Source: Staphylococcus haemolyticus
Lineage (GTDB): Bacteria > Bacillota > Bacilli > Staphylococcales > Staphylococcaceae
NCBI RefSeq assembly: GCF_006094395.1
Contig: NZ_CP035291.1
Span: 930,001 to 994,000 of the forward strand
Direction of reading: 5' to 3'
DNA length: 64,000 nt
The translations under genes and the position numbers were made by a program. The notes below the pieces were generated by a model, which saw only the letters and a list, made by a program, of their open reading frames with translations, searched no databases and had not been told where the DNA came from. Within the stretch, counting starts at the first letter, position 1. Each line of letters starts with the position of its first letter. Positions 46,608-59,516 of the stretch are shown here, piece by piece.

Positions 46608-46796
46608 ATATTGAATTTATACAGGCTAATAGTAAGTAAACAACTTTTAATTTACTTAATTTTTAACAAATAAACTTATAAGATATTAGGTCTTTCGTTC
46701 TTTAATAGACAGTATAGATTCTAATGATTCTGTTTAGAATTGGTACACTAAAAATGATATAATTTAGTGTATGTTAAAAAAAGGAGTTAAAGGATT

Positions 46797-47492
46797 ATGT
46801 ATGACATTAAAGCGTGGCAACATGTGTTTAAATTAGATCCCGCCAAAGAAATAAGTGATAATGATTTAGATGCACTATGTATGTCAGATACTGATGCTAT
46901 CATGATTGGTGGCACAGATAATGTTACCGAAGATAATGTCATTCATTTGATGAGTAGAGTAAGAAGATATCCATTACCATTAGTCCTCGAAATATCTAAT
47001 ATTGAGAGTATTATTCCTGGTTTCGATTTTTATTTTGTACCAACAGTTCTAAATAGTCAGGATACTACATATCATAATGGAATGATGCATAAAGCTCTAA
47101 AGCAATTCGGATTCATGGTTAATTTTGATGAAGTCGTATTAGAAGGGTATTTAGTTTTAAATCCTGATAGTAAAGTAGCAAAATTAACGCAATCAAATAC
47201 TAATATAGATATTGAAGATGTAGAGGCATATGCGCAAATGGTTAATGAGATGTACAAACTACCGTTGATGTACATAGAATATAGTGGTCAGTATGGCGAT
47301 GTTGAAAAAGTGGAAGCCGCATCCAGATTATTAACGAATACACAATTGTTTTATGGCGGTGGCATTACATCTATAGAACAAGCCAGAGAGATGGCACAAT
47401 ATGCTGACACTATTGTAGTAGGTAATATTATTTATGACGATATTAAAAAGGCTATTAAAACAGTAAAAATAAAAAAGGAGTCTAATAAATGA
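46797..47492 (+). CDS. pcrB: Heptaprenylglyceryl phosphate synthase
   Basis: A 231-residue TIM-barrel prenyltransferase of the GGGP-synthase/PcrB family that joins sn-glycerol 1-phosphate to heptaprenyl diphosphate. Motifs: [16 protein letters not shown] near residue 34, [14 protein letters not shown] near residue 157 and the phosphate loop [13 protein letters not shown] near residue 183. It overlaps pcrA by 4 bases, forming pcrB-pcrA-ligA-camS. Confidence 0.94.
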   Translation: MYDIKAWQHVFKLDPAKEISDNDLDALCMSDTDAIMIGGTDNVTEDNVIHLMSRVRRYPLPLVLEISNIESIIPGFDFYFVPTVLNSQDTTYHNGMMHKALKQFGFMVNFDEVVLEGYLVLNPDSKVAKLTQSNTNIDIEDVEAYAQMVNEMYKLPLMYIEYSGQYGDVEKVEAASRLLTNTQLFYGGGITSIEQAREMAQYADTIVVGNIIYDDIKKAIKTVKIKKESNK

Positions 47493-49684
47493 ATTCATTA
47501 GTTAATAATATGAATAAAGAGCAAAGTGAAGCGGTAAGAACTACAGAAGGTCCATTACTAATTATGGCCGGCGCTGGTTCAGGTAAAACGAGAGTATTAA
47601 CACATCGTATAGCCTATTTATTAGATGAAAAAGACGTTTCTCCTTACAATATATTAGCAATTACTTTTACAAATAAAGCAGCTAAAGAAATGAAAGAACG
47701 TGTTGAACAATTAGTAGGTGAAGAAGCACAAGTGATTTGGATGTCTACATTCCATTCTATGTGCGTAAGAATATTAAGACGTGATGCAGATAGAATAGGC
47801 ATTGAACGTAATTTTACTATTATTGATCCTACTGACCAAAAATCCGTCATAAAAGACGTTCTAAAAAATGAAAATATTGACAGTAAACGCTTTGAACCAA
47901 GAATGTTTATTGGGGCGATTAGTAACTTAAAAAATGAACTTAAAACACCAGATGATGCAATTAATGAGGCTAATGACTTCCATTCGCAAATGGTAGCTAC
48001 TGTTTATAGTGGATATCAACGTCAATTGACTCGAAATGAAGCACTTGATTTTGATGATTTAATTATGAAAACAATTCAGTTGTTCGAACGCATTCCAGAT
48101 GCACTTGAATATTATCAAAACAAATTCCAATATATTCACGTAGACGAATATCAAGATACAAATAAAGCACAATATACATTAGTAAAGTTGTTAGCTAGTA
48201 AATTTAAAAATCTTTGTGTGGTTGGTGACTCAGATCAGTCAATTTATGGTTGGAGGGGTGCAGATATACAAAATATCCTATCTTTTGAAGAAGATTACCC
48301 TGATGCTAAAACGATATTTTTAGAACAAAATTATCGTTCTACAAAGACCATCCTAACTGCTGCAAATGAAGTCATTAAACATAACTCAGAAAGAAAGCCT
48401 AAAGGCCTGTGGACTGCAAATACAGGTGGTGAAAAAATTAAATATTACGAAGCAATGACTGAGCGTGATGAAGCTGAGTATGTGGTTAGAGAAATAATGA
48501 AACACCGTAAAGCTGGAAAAGATTATAGTGATATGGCAATACTTTATAGAACCAATGCACAGTCACGTGTTTTAGAAGAAACATTTATGAAATCTAATCT
48601 TCCTTATACGATGGTTGGAGGCCAAAAATTCTATGACAGAAAAGAAATTAAAGACTTATTAAGTTATTTGAGAGTAGTAGCTAATAGTAATGATGAAATT
48701 AGTTTACAACGCATAATCAATGTTCCAAAACGAGGGATAGGACCTTCATCAGTTGAGAAAATTCAACGCTATGCGAATGATAACAATATAAGTATGTTTG
48801 ACGCATTGGCAGAAGTAGATTTTATTGGTCTTTCAAAAAAAGTAACTCAAGAGTGCATTAAATTTTATGAACTAATTCAAAACTTAATTAAAGAACAGGA
48901 ATTTTTAGAGGTAAGTGAAATTGTTGTTGAAATATTAGATAAATCTGGGTATAGAGATATGCTTGAACGTGAACAAACACTGGAATCACGTAGTAGACTT
49001 GAAAATATAGATGAATTTATGTCTGTGCCTAAAGATTATGAAGAGAATACACCATTAGAAGAACAATCCTTGATTAACTTTTTAACGGATTTATCACTAG
49101 TAGCAGACATCGATGAAGCTCAAATTGAAAGTGGCGTAACCCTTATGACAATGCACTCGGCGAAAGGTTTAGAATTTCCAATTGTGTTCCTTATGGGAAT
49201 GGAAGAATCGCTATTTCCACATATACGTGCAATTAAGAGTGATGATGACCACGAAATGGAAGAAGAACGTCGGATTTGTTATGTAGCAATAACAAGAGCT
49301 GAAGAAGTTCTATATATTACGCACGCAACGTCTAGAATGTTATATGGACGCTCACAATCTAATATGCCTTCTAGATTTTTACGTGAAATCCCGGAAGATC
49401 TATTAGAAACACCATCTAAGCAGCAGCGTCAAACGATTACCCCAAAAACTTCAACCAAACAACCTAAGCGTGGATTTAGCAAACGTACAACGTCTTCTAA
49501 AAAACAAGTTTCTGCTTCTGATTGGAAAATAGGAGATAAAGTTACGCATAAATCATGGGGTGAAGGCATGGTAAGTAACGTTAATGAGAAAAATGGCTCA
49601 GTTGAATTAGATATTATATTTAAATCAGAAGGACCAAAGCGCCTGTTAGCTCAATTTGCTCCAATCGAGAAAAAGGAGGATTAA
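47489..49684 (+). CDS. pcrA: ATP-dependent DNA helicase PcrA
   Basis: A 731-residue superfamily 1A helicase of the UvrD/Rep type. Walker A is GAGSGKT at residues 28-34; the Walker B and Q-region is [12 protein letters not shown] near residue 222. Motif III has [14 protein letters not shown], motif [18 protein letters not shown] and motif [17 protein letters not shown]. The C-terminal Tudor-like RNA-polymerase-binding domain is [17 protein letters not shown]. Essential for plasmid rolling-circle replication and repair. Confidence 0.98.
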   Translation: MNSLVNNMNKEQSEAVRTTEGPLLIMAGAGSGKTRVLTHRIAYLLDEKDVSPYNILAITFTNKAAKEMKERVEQLVGEEAQVIWMSTFHSMCVRILRRDADRIGIERNFTIIDPTDQKSVIKDVLKNENIDSKRFEPRMFIGAISNLKNELKTPDDAINEANDFHSQMVATVYSGYQRQLTRNEALDFDDLIMKTIQLFERIPDALEYYQNKFQYIHVDEYQDTNKAQYTLVKLLASKFKNLCVVGDSDQSIYGWRGADIQNILSFEEDYPDAKTIFLEQNYRSTKTILTAANEVIKHNSERKPKGLWTANTGGEKIKYYEAMTERDEAEYVVREIMKHRKAGKDYSDMAILYRTNAQSRVLEETFMKSNLPYTMVGGQKFYDRKEIKDLLSYLRVVANSNDEISLQRIINVPKRGIGPSSVEKIQRYANDNNISMFDALAEVDFIGLSKKVTQECIKFYELIQNLIKEQEFLEVSEIVVEILDKSGYRDMLEREQTLESRSRLENIDEFMSVPKDYEENTPLEEQSLINFLTDLSLVADIDEAQIESGVTLMTMHSAKGLEFPIVFLMGMEESLFPHIRAIKSDDDHEMEEERRICYVAITRAEEVLYITHATSRMLYGRSQSNMPSRFLREIPEDLLETPSKQQRQTITPKTSTKQPKRGFSKRTTSSKKQVSASDWKIGDKVTHKSWGEGMVSNVNEKNGSVELDIIFKSEGPKRLLAQFAPIEKKED

Positions 49685-51691
<2,007 letters not shown>

Positions 51692-51703
51692 AGGAGAACG
51701 GCA

Positions 51704-52909
51704 ATGAAGCGGACCCTATTCTTAATTATAACGTCGATTGTGTTGTTAACGGCATGTGGCAATAACAATGATAATAAAAATAACCAATCTGTGAATAAAC
51801 AAGAAACTAAAACTGACTCAAATAATGTGAAAACAATAGCAACAGATAAAAACGTACAAGGTGATAATTACCGCACGATTTTGCCATTCAAAGAAAGTAA
51901 GGCCCGTGGTGTATTACAAGATAACATGGCAAATAGTTACAATGGTGACGATTTCGAAAGTGGTTTATTGACACTAAGCAAAGATGTATTTCCAACTGAT
52001 GATTACCTTTATCAAGACGGCCAATATCTAGATAAAGATACTCTTAATAGTTATTTAAATCCCAAATACACTAAAAAAGAAATAGATAAAATGAGTGAAA
52101 AAGAGAAAGAATCCAATAAAGCGAGTGAGAATTTAGGATTAAATCCATCACACAAAGGTGAGGATGATCCAGAAAAAATCGCAGAACAATCTCCAGCTTA
52201 TTTATCTAATATTCTTGAACAAGATTTTTACGATAGTGGGGATACTAAAGGAAAAAATATTAGAGGTATGACAATTGGCTTAGCCATGAATAGTGTTTAT
52301 TATTATCAAAAAGAGAAAGATGGAGAGACTTATAGCAAAGAACTTGATGATAAGGAAATTGAAAAACAAGGTAAACAAATGGCTTCAGAAATCTTAACAA
52401 GATTAAGAGCCAATGATGATTTAAAAGATATTCCTATTCATTTTGCAATTTATAAACAATCCGATCAAAATTCAATTACACCAGGAGAATTTATTGCTAA
52501 TACTACAGTTGATGATGATCAAACTAAAATTAATAAATGGAAAAAAATTGATCAAGTGTTAGCATTATTACCATCTTCAACAGCAAAAAAATACAATGAA
52601 AATTTGAATAATAATTTTAAACAATTCAATGACAACCTACAATCTTACTTTACTAACTTCACTCAAGCAGTAGGTAAAGTTAAATTTGACGGTAAAAAAC
52701 CAACACAATTAACTATAGATTTACCTATTGATTATTATAGTCAAGCTGAAACGATTGGTATTACCCAATATGTTACAGAACAAGCTAGAAAATATTTTGA
52801 CAATATCGATAGCTATGAAATTCGAATTAAAGACGGAAATACACCAAGAGCTTTGATTAGTAAATCTAAAGAAGATAAAGAGCCTCAAGTTCATATTTAT
52901 AATAATTAA
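51704..52909 (+). CDS. camS: CamS-family lipoprotein (sex-pheromone cAM373 precursor homologue)
   Basis: A 401-residue lipoprotein with signal peptide MKRTLFLIITSIVLLTAC and lipidated Cys18. In S. aureus the end of the CamS signal peptide gives a heptapeptide resembling enterococcal cAM373; here the corresponding seven residues are SIVLLTA, not the S. aureus form. The mature domain (YRTILPFKESKARGVLQDNM, FDGKKPTQLTIDLPIDYYSQ) matches the CamS family. It ends the pcrB-pcrA-ligA operon; AGAGGAG precedes ATG. Confidence 0.9.
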   Translation: MKRTLFLIITSIVLLTACGNNNDNKNNQSVNKQETKTDSNNVKTIATDKNVQGDNYRTILPFKESKARGVLQDNMANSYNGDDFESGLLTLSKDVFPTDDYLYQDGQYLDKDTLNSYLNPKYTKKEIDKMSEKEKESNKASENLGLNPSHKGEDDPEKIAEQSPAYLSNILEQDFYDSGDTKGKNIRGMTIGLAMNSVYYYQKEKDGETYSKELDDKEIEKQGKQMASEILTRLRANDDLKDIPIHFAIYKQSDQNSITPGEFIANTTVDDDQTKINKWKKIDQVLALLPSSTAKKYNENLNNNFKQFNDNLQSYFTNFTQAVGKVKFDGKKPTQLTIDLPIDYYSQAETIGITQYVTEQARKYFDNIDSYEIRIKDGNTPRALISKSKEDKEPQVHIYNN

Positions 52910-52915
52910 CATAAA

Positions 52916-52957
52916 ACTACGGATAACGCCTACAAGTTGGGTTATCCGTAGTTTTTG
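52916..52957. terminator. Bidirectional terminator, camS and putP
   Basis: ACTACGGATAAC pairs with GTTATCCGTAGT and is followed by TTTTG; it lies between convergent stops. Confidence 0.87.
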
Positions 52958-52967
52958 TTTAATATTA

Positions 52968-54506
52968 TTATTTTTCACGAACAATAGATTTAACTTTTTC
53001 AATATCTCTTTCAACAAAGTCACCTGGATGTTGAGTCAATAAACTCACTACATATGTAACGATGACACTAATAATGAATCCTGGAATAATTTCATACATT
53101 CCGAAAATTTCATTTATACTCGCTAAAGGTTTAATCCAAGCAATCCATATAATTACCACAAGGGCACCTGCTACCATACCGCTGATAGCACCAGCTCGTG
53201 TAAGCTTTTTCCAATAAAGTGAGAATAATACTAATGGACTGAAAGAAGCTCCAAAGCCGGCCCATGCGTTACCAACTAAGTTAAGTATTGTATCATTTGG
53301 AGACCAAGCAATCGCAATTGCTACAATTGCCACAACTAATACAGACAATCTACCAACTAACACGAATTCTTTTTGATGTGTTTTCACACGCTCTTCACCA
53401 CGTATTAATTTATAAAAGTCTTCAGTTAATGAACTTGATGTTACTAATAGTTGTGATGAGATAGTGCTCATGATAGCTGCAAGAATGGCAGCTAATAAGA
53501 ACCCGCCTACTAAAGGATGAAATAAAATTTGACTCATAATGATGAATAGTGTCTCAGGATCATCCATCTTAATATGATTATCTGGAATGAATGCGATACC
53601 AGTTAACCCTACGCCTACAGCACCAAGTAACCCTACAGTCATCCAACTTATACCTAAACGGCGAGCTTTGGGTAGCATTTTTTGTGACTTTATAGACATA
53701 AATCTTACGATGATATGAGGTTGTCCAAAATAACCTAGACCCCATGCAAATAATGAAACAATGCCAAGAAAAGTTGTCCCTCTAAATAAATCCATATTTG
53801 TTGGCTTCATTTCAGCAACTCGAGAAAACGTATCCCACCCATTAAGTTGTAACATTGCAACAATAGGGACCATAACCATTGCAATTAACATGATTACACC
53901 TTGGAAGAAATCAGTTATAGATACGGCTAAATATCCTCCGAAAAAAGTATAAGCGATAACGATAACTGCAACTAAAATTAATCCAAAATGGTAATTTAGT
54001 CCAAACGCACTTTCAAATAGTTTACCACCTGATACAAACCCAGAGTGTGTATAAAGAGTAAAGAATACAACTATTATTAAACCAGAAATGATTTTAATAA
54101 TATTTTCTTTATCGTTAAGTCGATTTTTGAAGAAATCAGGAAGGGTGATTGCATCACCTGCCACTTCAGTATAAACTCTCAACCTTGGTGCAACGACAAG
54201 ATAGTTAACATATGCACCTAATGTGAGACCAATTGTTATCCATATTGCTGATAAACCAGTGCTATAGACAGAACCAGGTAGTCCCATTATCATCCAGCCA
54301 CTCATATCTGATGCACCTGCAGATAAAGCAGTGATATATGGTCCGATACTACGTCCACCAAGCATATATTCACTTAAATTACCTGTAGCTTGTTTGTAGC
54401 CGTAATATCCAATGATAAGTAAAATAATAAAATAAATCGCAATCATTATGTATGTTTGCCAATTGGTATTAACTTGACTAGGCAAGCTTGCTCCTAAAAT
54501 AAGCAT
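52968..54506 (-). CDS. putP: Sodium/proline symporter PutP
   Basis: A 512-residue sodium:solute symporter with about 13 membrane helices. Signature segments include [32 protein letters not shown] near residue 47 (Na+ and proline site) and [19 protein letters not shown] near residue 255. It imports proline with Na+ for osmoprotection and nutrition. AAGGGGG precedes ATG. A catabolite-responsive (cre) site lies 190 bases upstream, suggesting CcpA control. Confidence 0.95.
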
Positions 54507-54971
54507 AAAGAAATACCCCCTTTTTTTATATGGTGTAAAGACTTAGATGACTTATAAACATTAGTAAATTTCAATTACATGAGTATGCAACTTTTTTAAA
54601 TAATTTAGTTACATGTAATATTATACAATGTGGTGAATGGTTTAGAGAAGTATAAATTTTAAATTTTAAAAAGAAAAATACTTTCAAAGCAGAGTAGTAA
54701 GCGTTTTCAAAATGTAAAAAAGTTTATTGATTTTATTATACGTAATATGCATATAAAAGATTATAAATATTTTTTATATATAATTTAGGTCAGTATTTTC
54801 GTTAAATTAATAATTGAGTTACATTATTTATAAAGCGTTTATTAATTACTTATCTATGAATTAATCATCAATAATGTCATGAAGTTATGTTGTCTCAATA
54901 AATATTTAGATTTTTAAGTGAAAATTTGATACAATTTTATGATGAATGAGTAATAAGGAGGCTTTTAATAA
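54507..54971. other. 465-base intergenic region between putP and gatC
   Basis: Very AT-rich, no coding frame. It holds both divergent promoters and a cre-like site (54696-54709). For gatC, the likely promoter lies near 54920-54945. No riboswitch or T-box structure was recognised. Confidence 0.6.
54696..54709 (+). promoter_or_regulatory. CcpA-binding cre-like site
   Basis: AGTAAGCGTTTTCA matches the core consensus TGNAANCGNTNNCA at all fixed positions but the first. It is nearer to putP (190 bases) than to gatC (262 bases), so carbon catabolite control of proline uptake is more likely. Confidence 0.6.
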
Positions 54972-55274
54972 ATGACTAAAGTTACACGTGAAGAGGTTGA
55001 ACATATAGCACATTTAGCAAGACTTCAAATTTCTGAAGAAGAAACTGAAGAAATGGCTAATACACTTGAAAGTATCTTAGATTTTGCTAAACAAAATGAC
55101 ACAGCAGATACAGAAGGTATTGAACCAACTTATCATGTATTAGATTTGCAAAATGTGTTACGTGATGATGAAGCAATCGAGGGCATTCCTCAAGAACTTG
55201 CATTAAAAAATGCTAAAGAGACAGAAAATGGTCAATTTAAAGTACCAGCTATCATGAATGAGGAGGAAGCTTAA
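54972..55274 (+). CDS. gatC: Asp/Glu-tRNA amidotransferase subunit C
   Basis: A 100-residue linker subunit of GatCAB with [20 protein letters not shown] at the start and [16 protein letters not shown] near residue 50. It stabilises GatA and wraps around the complex that amidates misacylated Glu-tRNA(Gln) and Asp-tRNA(Asn). AAGGAGG precedes ATG; gatA begins 1 base after the stop. Confidence 0.96.
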   Translation: MTKVTREEVEHIAHLARLQISEEETEEMANTLESILDFAKQNDTADTEGIEPTYHVLDLQNVLRDDEAIEGIPQELALKNAKETENGQFKVPAIMNEEEA

Positions 55275-55275
55275 G

Positions 55276-56733
55276 ATGAGTATTCGTTATGAATCAGTTG
55301 AAAAATTATCAGAAATGATTAAAAACAATGAGATTAAGCCTTCAGAAATTGTCAAAGACATCTATGATGCAATTGAAGAAACGGATCCTACTATTAAATC
55401 ATTTTTAGCACTAGATAAAGATAATGCTATTAAAAAAGCGAAAGAATTAGATGAATTACAAGCAAAAGGTCAAATGGAAGGTAAATTGTTTGGTATTCCT
55501 ATGGGAATTAAGGACAACATCATTACTAAAGATGTGGAAACAACATGTGCTAGTAAGATGTTAGAAGGATTTGTTCCAATCTATGAATCTACTGTAATGA
55601 ACAAACTACATGATGAAAATGCGATTCTAATCGGTAAACTGAACATGGATGAATTTGCTATGGGTGGTTCAACTGAAACATCATATTTCAAACAAACTGT
55701 TAACCCATTCGATCATACAGCTGTACCAGGTGGTTCGTCAGGTGGTTCAGCAGCAGCAGTTGCAGCAGGTTTAGTACCATTTAGTCTAGGTTCAGATACT
55801 GGTGGTTCAATTCGACAACCAGCAGCATATTGTGGTGTAGTTGGTATGAAACCAACTTACGGACGTGTATCACGTTTCGGTTTAGTTGCTTTTGCATCTT
55901 CATTAGACCAAATTGGTCCAATTACAAGAAATGTTAAAGATAACGCTATCGTTCTAGAGACAATTTCAGGCGTTGATAAAAATGATTCTACAAGTGCACC
56001 AGTTGAAGACGTTGACTTTACTTCAGAAATTGGTAAAGACATTAAAGGCTTAAAAGTTGCTTTACCAAAAGAATATTTAGGTGAAGGTATCAATGAAGAT
56101 GTTAAAGAAGCTGTTAAGAATGCAGTTGAAACACTTAAATCTCTAGGTGCAGAAGTTGATGAAGTATCACTTCCAAATACGAAATATGGTATTCCATCAT
56201 ATTATGTTATCGCGTCATCAGAAGCATCAGCGAACTTAGCTCGCTTTGATGGTATACGCTATGGCTACCATTCAAAAGAAGCCCAATCATTAGAAGAATT
56301 ATATAAAATGTCTAGATCTGAAGGATTTGGTGCTGAAGTTAAGCGTCGTATCTTCCTAGGTACATTTGCATTAAGTTCTGGTTATTATGATGCTTACTAT
56401 AAAAAATCACAAAAAGTTAGAACATTAATCAAGAATGACTTTGATAAAGTTTTTGAAAACTATGATGTTGTTGTAGGTCCAACTGCACCAACTACTGCGT
56501 TTAACTTAGGTGATGAAATCGATGATCCATTAACTATGTATGCTAATGACTTATTAACTACACCTGTTAACTTAGCTGGTTTACCAGGTATTTCTGTTCC
56601 TTGTGGGCAATCAAACGGTAGACCAATTGGCTTACAATTTATCGGTAAACCTTTTGATGAAAAGACGTTATATCGTGTGGCATATCAATATGAAACACAA
56701 TTCAATTTACATGACGCATATGAAAAATTATAA
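55276..56733 (+). CDS. gatA: Asp/Glu-tRNA amidotransferase subunit A
   Basis: A 485-residue amidase-signature subunit that releases ammonia from glutamine. The Ser-cisSer-Lys triad is in [11 protein letters not shown] near residue 79 (Lys) and [15 protein letters not shown] near residues 152-166, followed by [16 protein letters not shown] (nucleophile Ser). ATG 55276 has GGAGGA upstream within gatC. Confidence 0.97.
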   Translation: MSIRYESVEKLSEMIKNNEIKPSEIVKDIYDAIEETDPTIKSFLALDKDNAIKKAKELDELQAKGQMEGKLFGIPMGIKDNIITKDVETTCASKMLEGFVPIYESTVMNKLHDENAILIGKLNMDEFAMGGSTETSYFKQTVNPFDHTAVPGGSSGGSAAAVAAGLVPFSLGSDTGGSIRQPAAYCGVVGMKPTYGRVSRFGLVAFASSLDQIGPITRNVKDNAIVLETISGVDKNDSTSAPVEDVDFTSEIGKDIKGLKVALPKEYLGEGINEDVKEAVKNAVETLKSLGAEVDEVSLPNTKYGIPSYYVIASSEASANLARFDGIRYGYHSKEAQSLEELYKMSRSEGFGAEVKRRIFLGTFALSSGYYDAYYKKSQKVRTLIKNDFDKVFENYDVVVGPTAPTTAFNLGDEIDDPLTMYANDLLTTPVNLAGLPGISVPCGQSNGRPIGLQFIGKPFDEKTLYRVAYQYETQFNLHDAYEKL

Positions 56734-56745
56734 GGAGTGGAAATA

Positions 56746-58173
56746 ATGCATTTTGAAACAGTTATCGGACTTGAAGTTCACGTTGAGCTAAAAACAGACT
56801 CAAAAATGTTCTCTCCATCACCAGCACACTTTGGAGCTGAACCTAACTCAAATACAAATGTTATTGATTTAGCATATCCTGGTGTATTACCGGTTGTTAA
56901 TAGACGTGCTGTAGACTGGGCTATGCGTGCATCAATGGCTTTAAATATGGATATCGCTACAAATTCTAAATTTGACCGTAAAAACTATTTCTATCCAGAT
57001 AATCCTAAAGCTTATCAAATTTCTCAATTTGATCAACCAATTGGTGAAAATGGTTATATTGATATTGAAGTAGATGGTGAAACAAAACGTATCGGAATCA
57101 CACGTCTTCACATGGAAGAAGATGCTGGTAAATCAACACATAAAGATGGATACTCTTTAGTAGACTTAAACCGTCAAGGTACACCATTAATTGAAATTGT
57201 ATCTGAACCAGATATTAGATCCCCTAAAGAAGCTTATGCTTATTTAGAAAAATTACGTTCAATTATTCAATATACAGGTGTATCAGACTGTAAAATGGAA
57301 GAAGGCTCATTACGTTGTGATGCCAACATTTCATTACGTCCTTATGGACAAGAAGAGTTCGGTACAAAAACTGAATTAAAAAACCTAAATTCATTTAACT
57401 ATGTTAGAAAAGGTTTAGAGTACGAAGAAAAACGCCAAGAAGAAGAATTATTAAACGGCGGTACAATTGGACAAGAGACGCGCCGCTTTGATGAATCAAC
57501 TGGTAAAACAATCCTTATGCGTGTTAAAGAAGGCTCAGATGACTACCGTTACTTCCCTGAACCTGACATTGTACCTTTATACGTAGATGAAGAATGGAAA
57601 GAGCGTGTACGTCAAACAATCCCTGAATTACCAGATGAGCGTAAAGCTAAATATGTAAATGATTTAGGTTTACCTGAATACGATGCGCACGTATTAACAC
57701 TTACTAAAGAAATGTCTGATTTCTTTGAAGGTGCTATTGAAAAAGGTGCAGACGTTAAGTTAACTTCAAACTGGTTAATGGGTGGCGTTAATGAATATTT
57801 AAATAAAAACCAAGTTGATTTACAAGATACTAAATTAACACCAGAAAACCTTGCTGGTATGATTAAACTTATTGAAGATGGTACGATGAGTAGTAAAATC
57901 GCTAAAAAAGTTTTCCCAGAATTAGCTGAAAATGGTGGCGATGCTAAACAAATTATGGAAGATAAAGGTTTAGTTCAAATTTCTGATGAAGCTACTTTAA
58001 CTAAATTCGTCACTGAAGCTTTAGATAATAATCCTCAATCTGTTGAAGATTATAAAAATGGTAAAGGGAAAGCAATGGGCTTCTTAGTTGGTCAAATTAT
58101 GAAAGCATCTAAAGGCCAAGCTAATCCTCAAAAAGTAAACCAAATATTAAAACAAGAATTAGATAAACGTTAA
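56746..58173 (+). CDS. gatB: Asp/Glu-tRNA amidotransferase subunit B
   Basis: A 475-residue kinase-like subunit that phosphorylates and amidates the tRNA-bound Glu or Asp. It opens [20 protein letters not shown], with [20 protein letters not shown] near residue 80 and [12 protein letters not shown] near residue 120. The YqeY-like C-terminal tail domain ends [23 protein letters not shown] 56746 has AAGGAG 7-8 bases upstream. Last gene of gatCAB. Confidence 0.97.
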   Translation: MHFETVIGLEVHVELKTDSKMFSPSPAHFGAEPNSNTNVIDLAYPGVLPVVNRRAVDWAMRASMALNMDIATNSKFDRKNYFYPDNPKAYQISQFDQPIGENGYIDIEVDGETKRIGITRLHMEEDAGKSTHKDGYSLVDLNRQGTPLIEIVSEPDIRSPKEAYAYLEKLRSIIQYTGVSDCKMEEGSLRCDANISLRPYGQEEFGTKTELKNLNSFNYVRKGLEYEEKRQEEELLNGGTIGQETRRFDESTGKTILMRVKEGSDDYRYFPEPDIVPLYVDEEWKERVRQTIPELPDERKAKYVNDLGLPEYDAHVLTLTKEMSDFFEGAIEKGADVKLTSNWLMGGVNEYLNKNQVDLQDTKLTPENLAGMIKLIEDGTMSSKIAKKVFPELAENGGDAKQIMEDKGLVQISDEATLTKFVTEALDNNPQSVEDYKNGKGKAMGFLVGQIMKASKGQANPQKVNQILKQELDKR

Positions 58174-58209
58174 TTAAAGATTTAAACATAATGAATTAAA
58201 GCATCATTT

Positions 58210-58256
58210 AAGGTTTGTTTCCTATCATGGTTAGGGAACAAGCCTTTTAATTTTGG
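58210..58256 (+). terminator. gatCAB terminator
   Basis: AAGGTTTGTTTCCTA pairs with TAGGGAACAAGCCTT (G-U pairs) and is followed by TTAATTTT. Confidence 0.82.
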
Positions 58257-58421
58257 TGTGTGGTGTTTTTAGTTCAATTATTTTTAATGTTATAACTGCT
58301 TTGATTATTTAATTGTAAATAGTGTAATAAATGTATTTTAAAGATTATTGATTTAAATACTTCCAACTCTCCTATAAATCATTTAATATAAGAATATGTA
58401 TAAAAAGATGAGGGATAATTT

Positions 58422-59414
58422 ATGAGAAAATGTGCAAGAATCATTTATAATCCAACTTCTGGAAAGGAACTTTTTAAAAGAACTTTACCAGATGTTTTAA
58501 TTAAATTAGAACGTGCCGGTTATGAGACAAGTGCTTATGCTACTGAGCGTGAAGGCGATGCAACGCTTGAAGCTGAACGTGCACTTAAAAGAGATTATGA
58601 TATTATTATAGCAGCTGGTGGAGATGGCACACTTAATGAAGTTGTTAATGGCATAGCTGAACAACCCAATCGTCCTAAATTAGGTATCATCCCTATGGGG
58701 ACAGTGAATGATTTCGGTAGGGCCTTACACTTACCAAGTGATATTATGGGTGCTGTTGATGTTATTATTGATGATCACACGACAAAAGTTGATATAGGAA
58801 AAATGAATAATCGTTATTTCATCAATTTAGCAGCTGGTGGTCAATTAACTCAAGTTTCATATGAGACGCCAAGTCGATTAAAATCAATTGTAGGTCCCTT
58901 TGCGTATTACATTAAAGGATTTGAAATGTTACCTCAGATGAAAGCTGTAGATTTGCGTATAGAATATGATAATCAAGTTTTTCAAGGTGAGGCATTATTA
59001 TTCTTATTGGGACTGACAAACTCAATGGCAGGATTTGAGAAATTAGTTCCAGATGCTAAGTTAGACGACGGGCATTTCACATTAATTATTGTAGAAAAGG
59101 CTAACCTTGCTGAATTAGGACACATTATGACTTTAGCATCTCGCGGAGAACACATTAAACATCCAAAGGTTATTTATGAGAAAGCTAAATCAATTAATAT
59201 CTCATCCTTTACTGAAATGCAACTGAATGTAGATGGTGAATATGGTGGTAAATTACCAGCTAATTTCTTGAATTTAAAAAGACATATCGAAGTATGTACG
59301 CCAAAAGATATATATAATGAAGAATTAACTGAAGATCAACAAGTCGAAGATGGCATTATTGAAGAGAAGCCATCGAATGAAGAAATTATTAAAAACAATG
59401 AAATATCAGAGTAA
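58422..59414 (+). CDS. dgkB: Diacylglycerol kinase DgkB
   Basis: A 330-residue soluble lipid kinase. It opens CARIIYNPTSGKELFKR, has the nucleotide loop AAGGDGTLNEVVNGIA near residue 66 and PMGTVNDFGRALHLP near residue 92. It recycles diacylglycerol from lipoteichoic acid synthesis to phosphatidate. The C-terminal 25 residues are an acidic tail. An orthologue follows gatCAB in S. aureus. Confidence 0.94.
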   Translation: MRKCARIIYNPTSGKELFKRTLPDVLIKLERAGYETSAYATEREGDATLEAERALKRDYDIIIAAGGDGTLNEVVNGIAEQPNRPKLGIIPMGTVNDFGRALHLPSDIMGAVDVIIDDHTTKVDIGKMNNRYFINLAAGGQLTQVSYETPSRLKSIVGPFAYYIKGFEMLPQMKAVDLRIEYDNQVFQGEALLFLLGLTNSMAGFEKLVPDAKLDDGHFTLIIVEKANLAELGHIMTLASRGEHIKHPKVIYEKAKSINISSFTEMQLNVDGEYGGKLPANFLNLKRHIEVCTPKDIYNEELTEDQQVEDGIIEEKPSNEEIIKNNEISE

Positions 59415-59427
59415 ATTATACAGTTGA

Positions 59428-59501
59428 AGAGGTTGAGCAATAGTTTTGATGTCTTAGGTATGAAAAACAAAACCAAGATTAAACTACTCTAACCTCTTTT
59501 T
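59428..59501 (+). terminator. Probable dgkB terminator
   Basis: AGAGGTTGAGCAATAGTTT pairs in two segments with AAACTACTCTAACCTCT around a long loop, followed by TTTTTAT. Confidence 0.65.
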
Positions 59502-59516
59502 ATGTGGGGTGAAATA

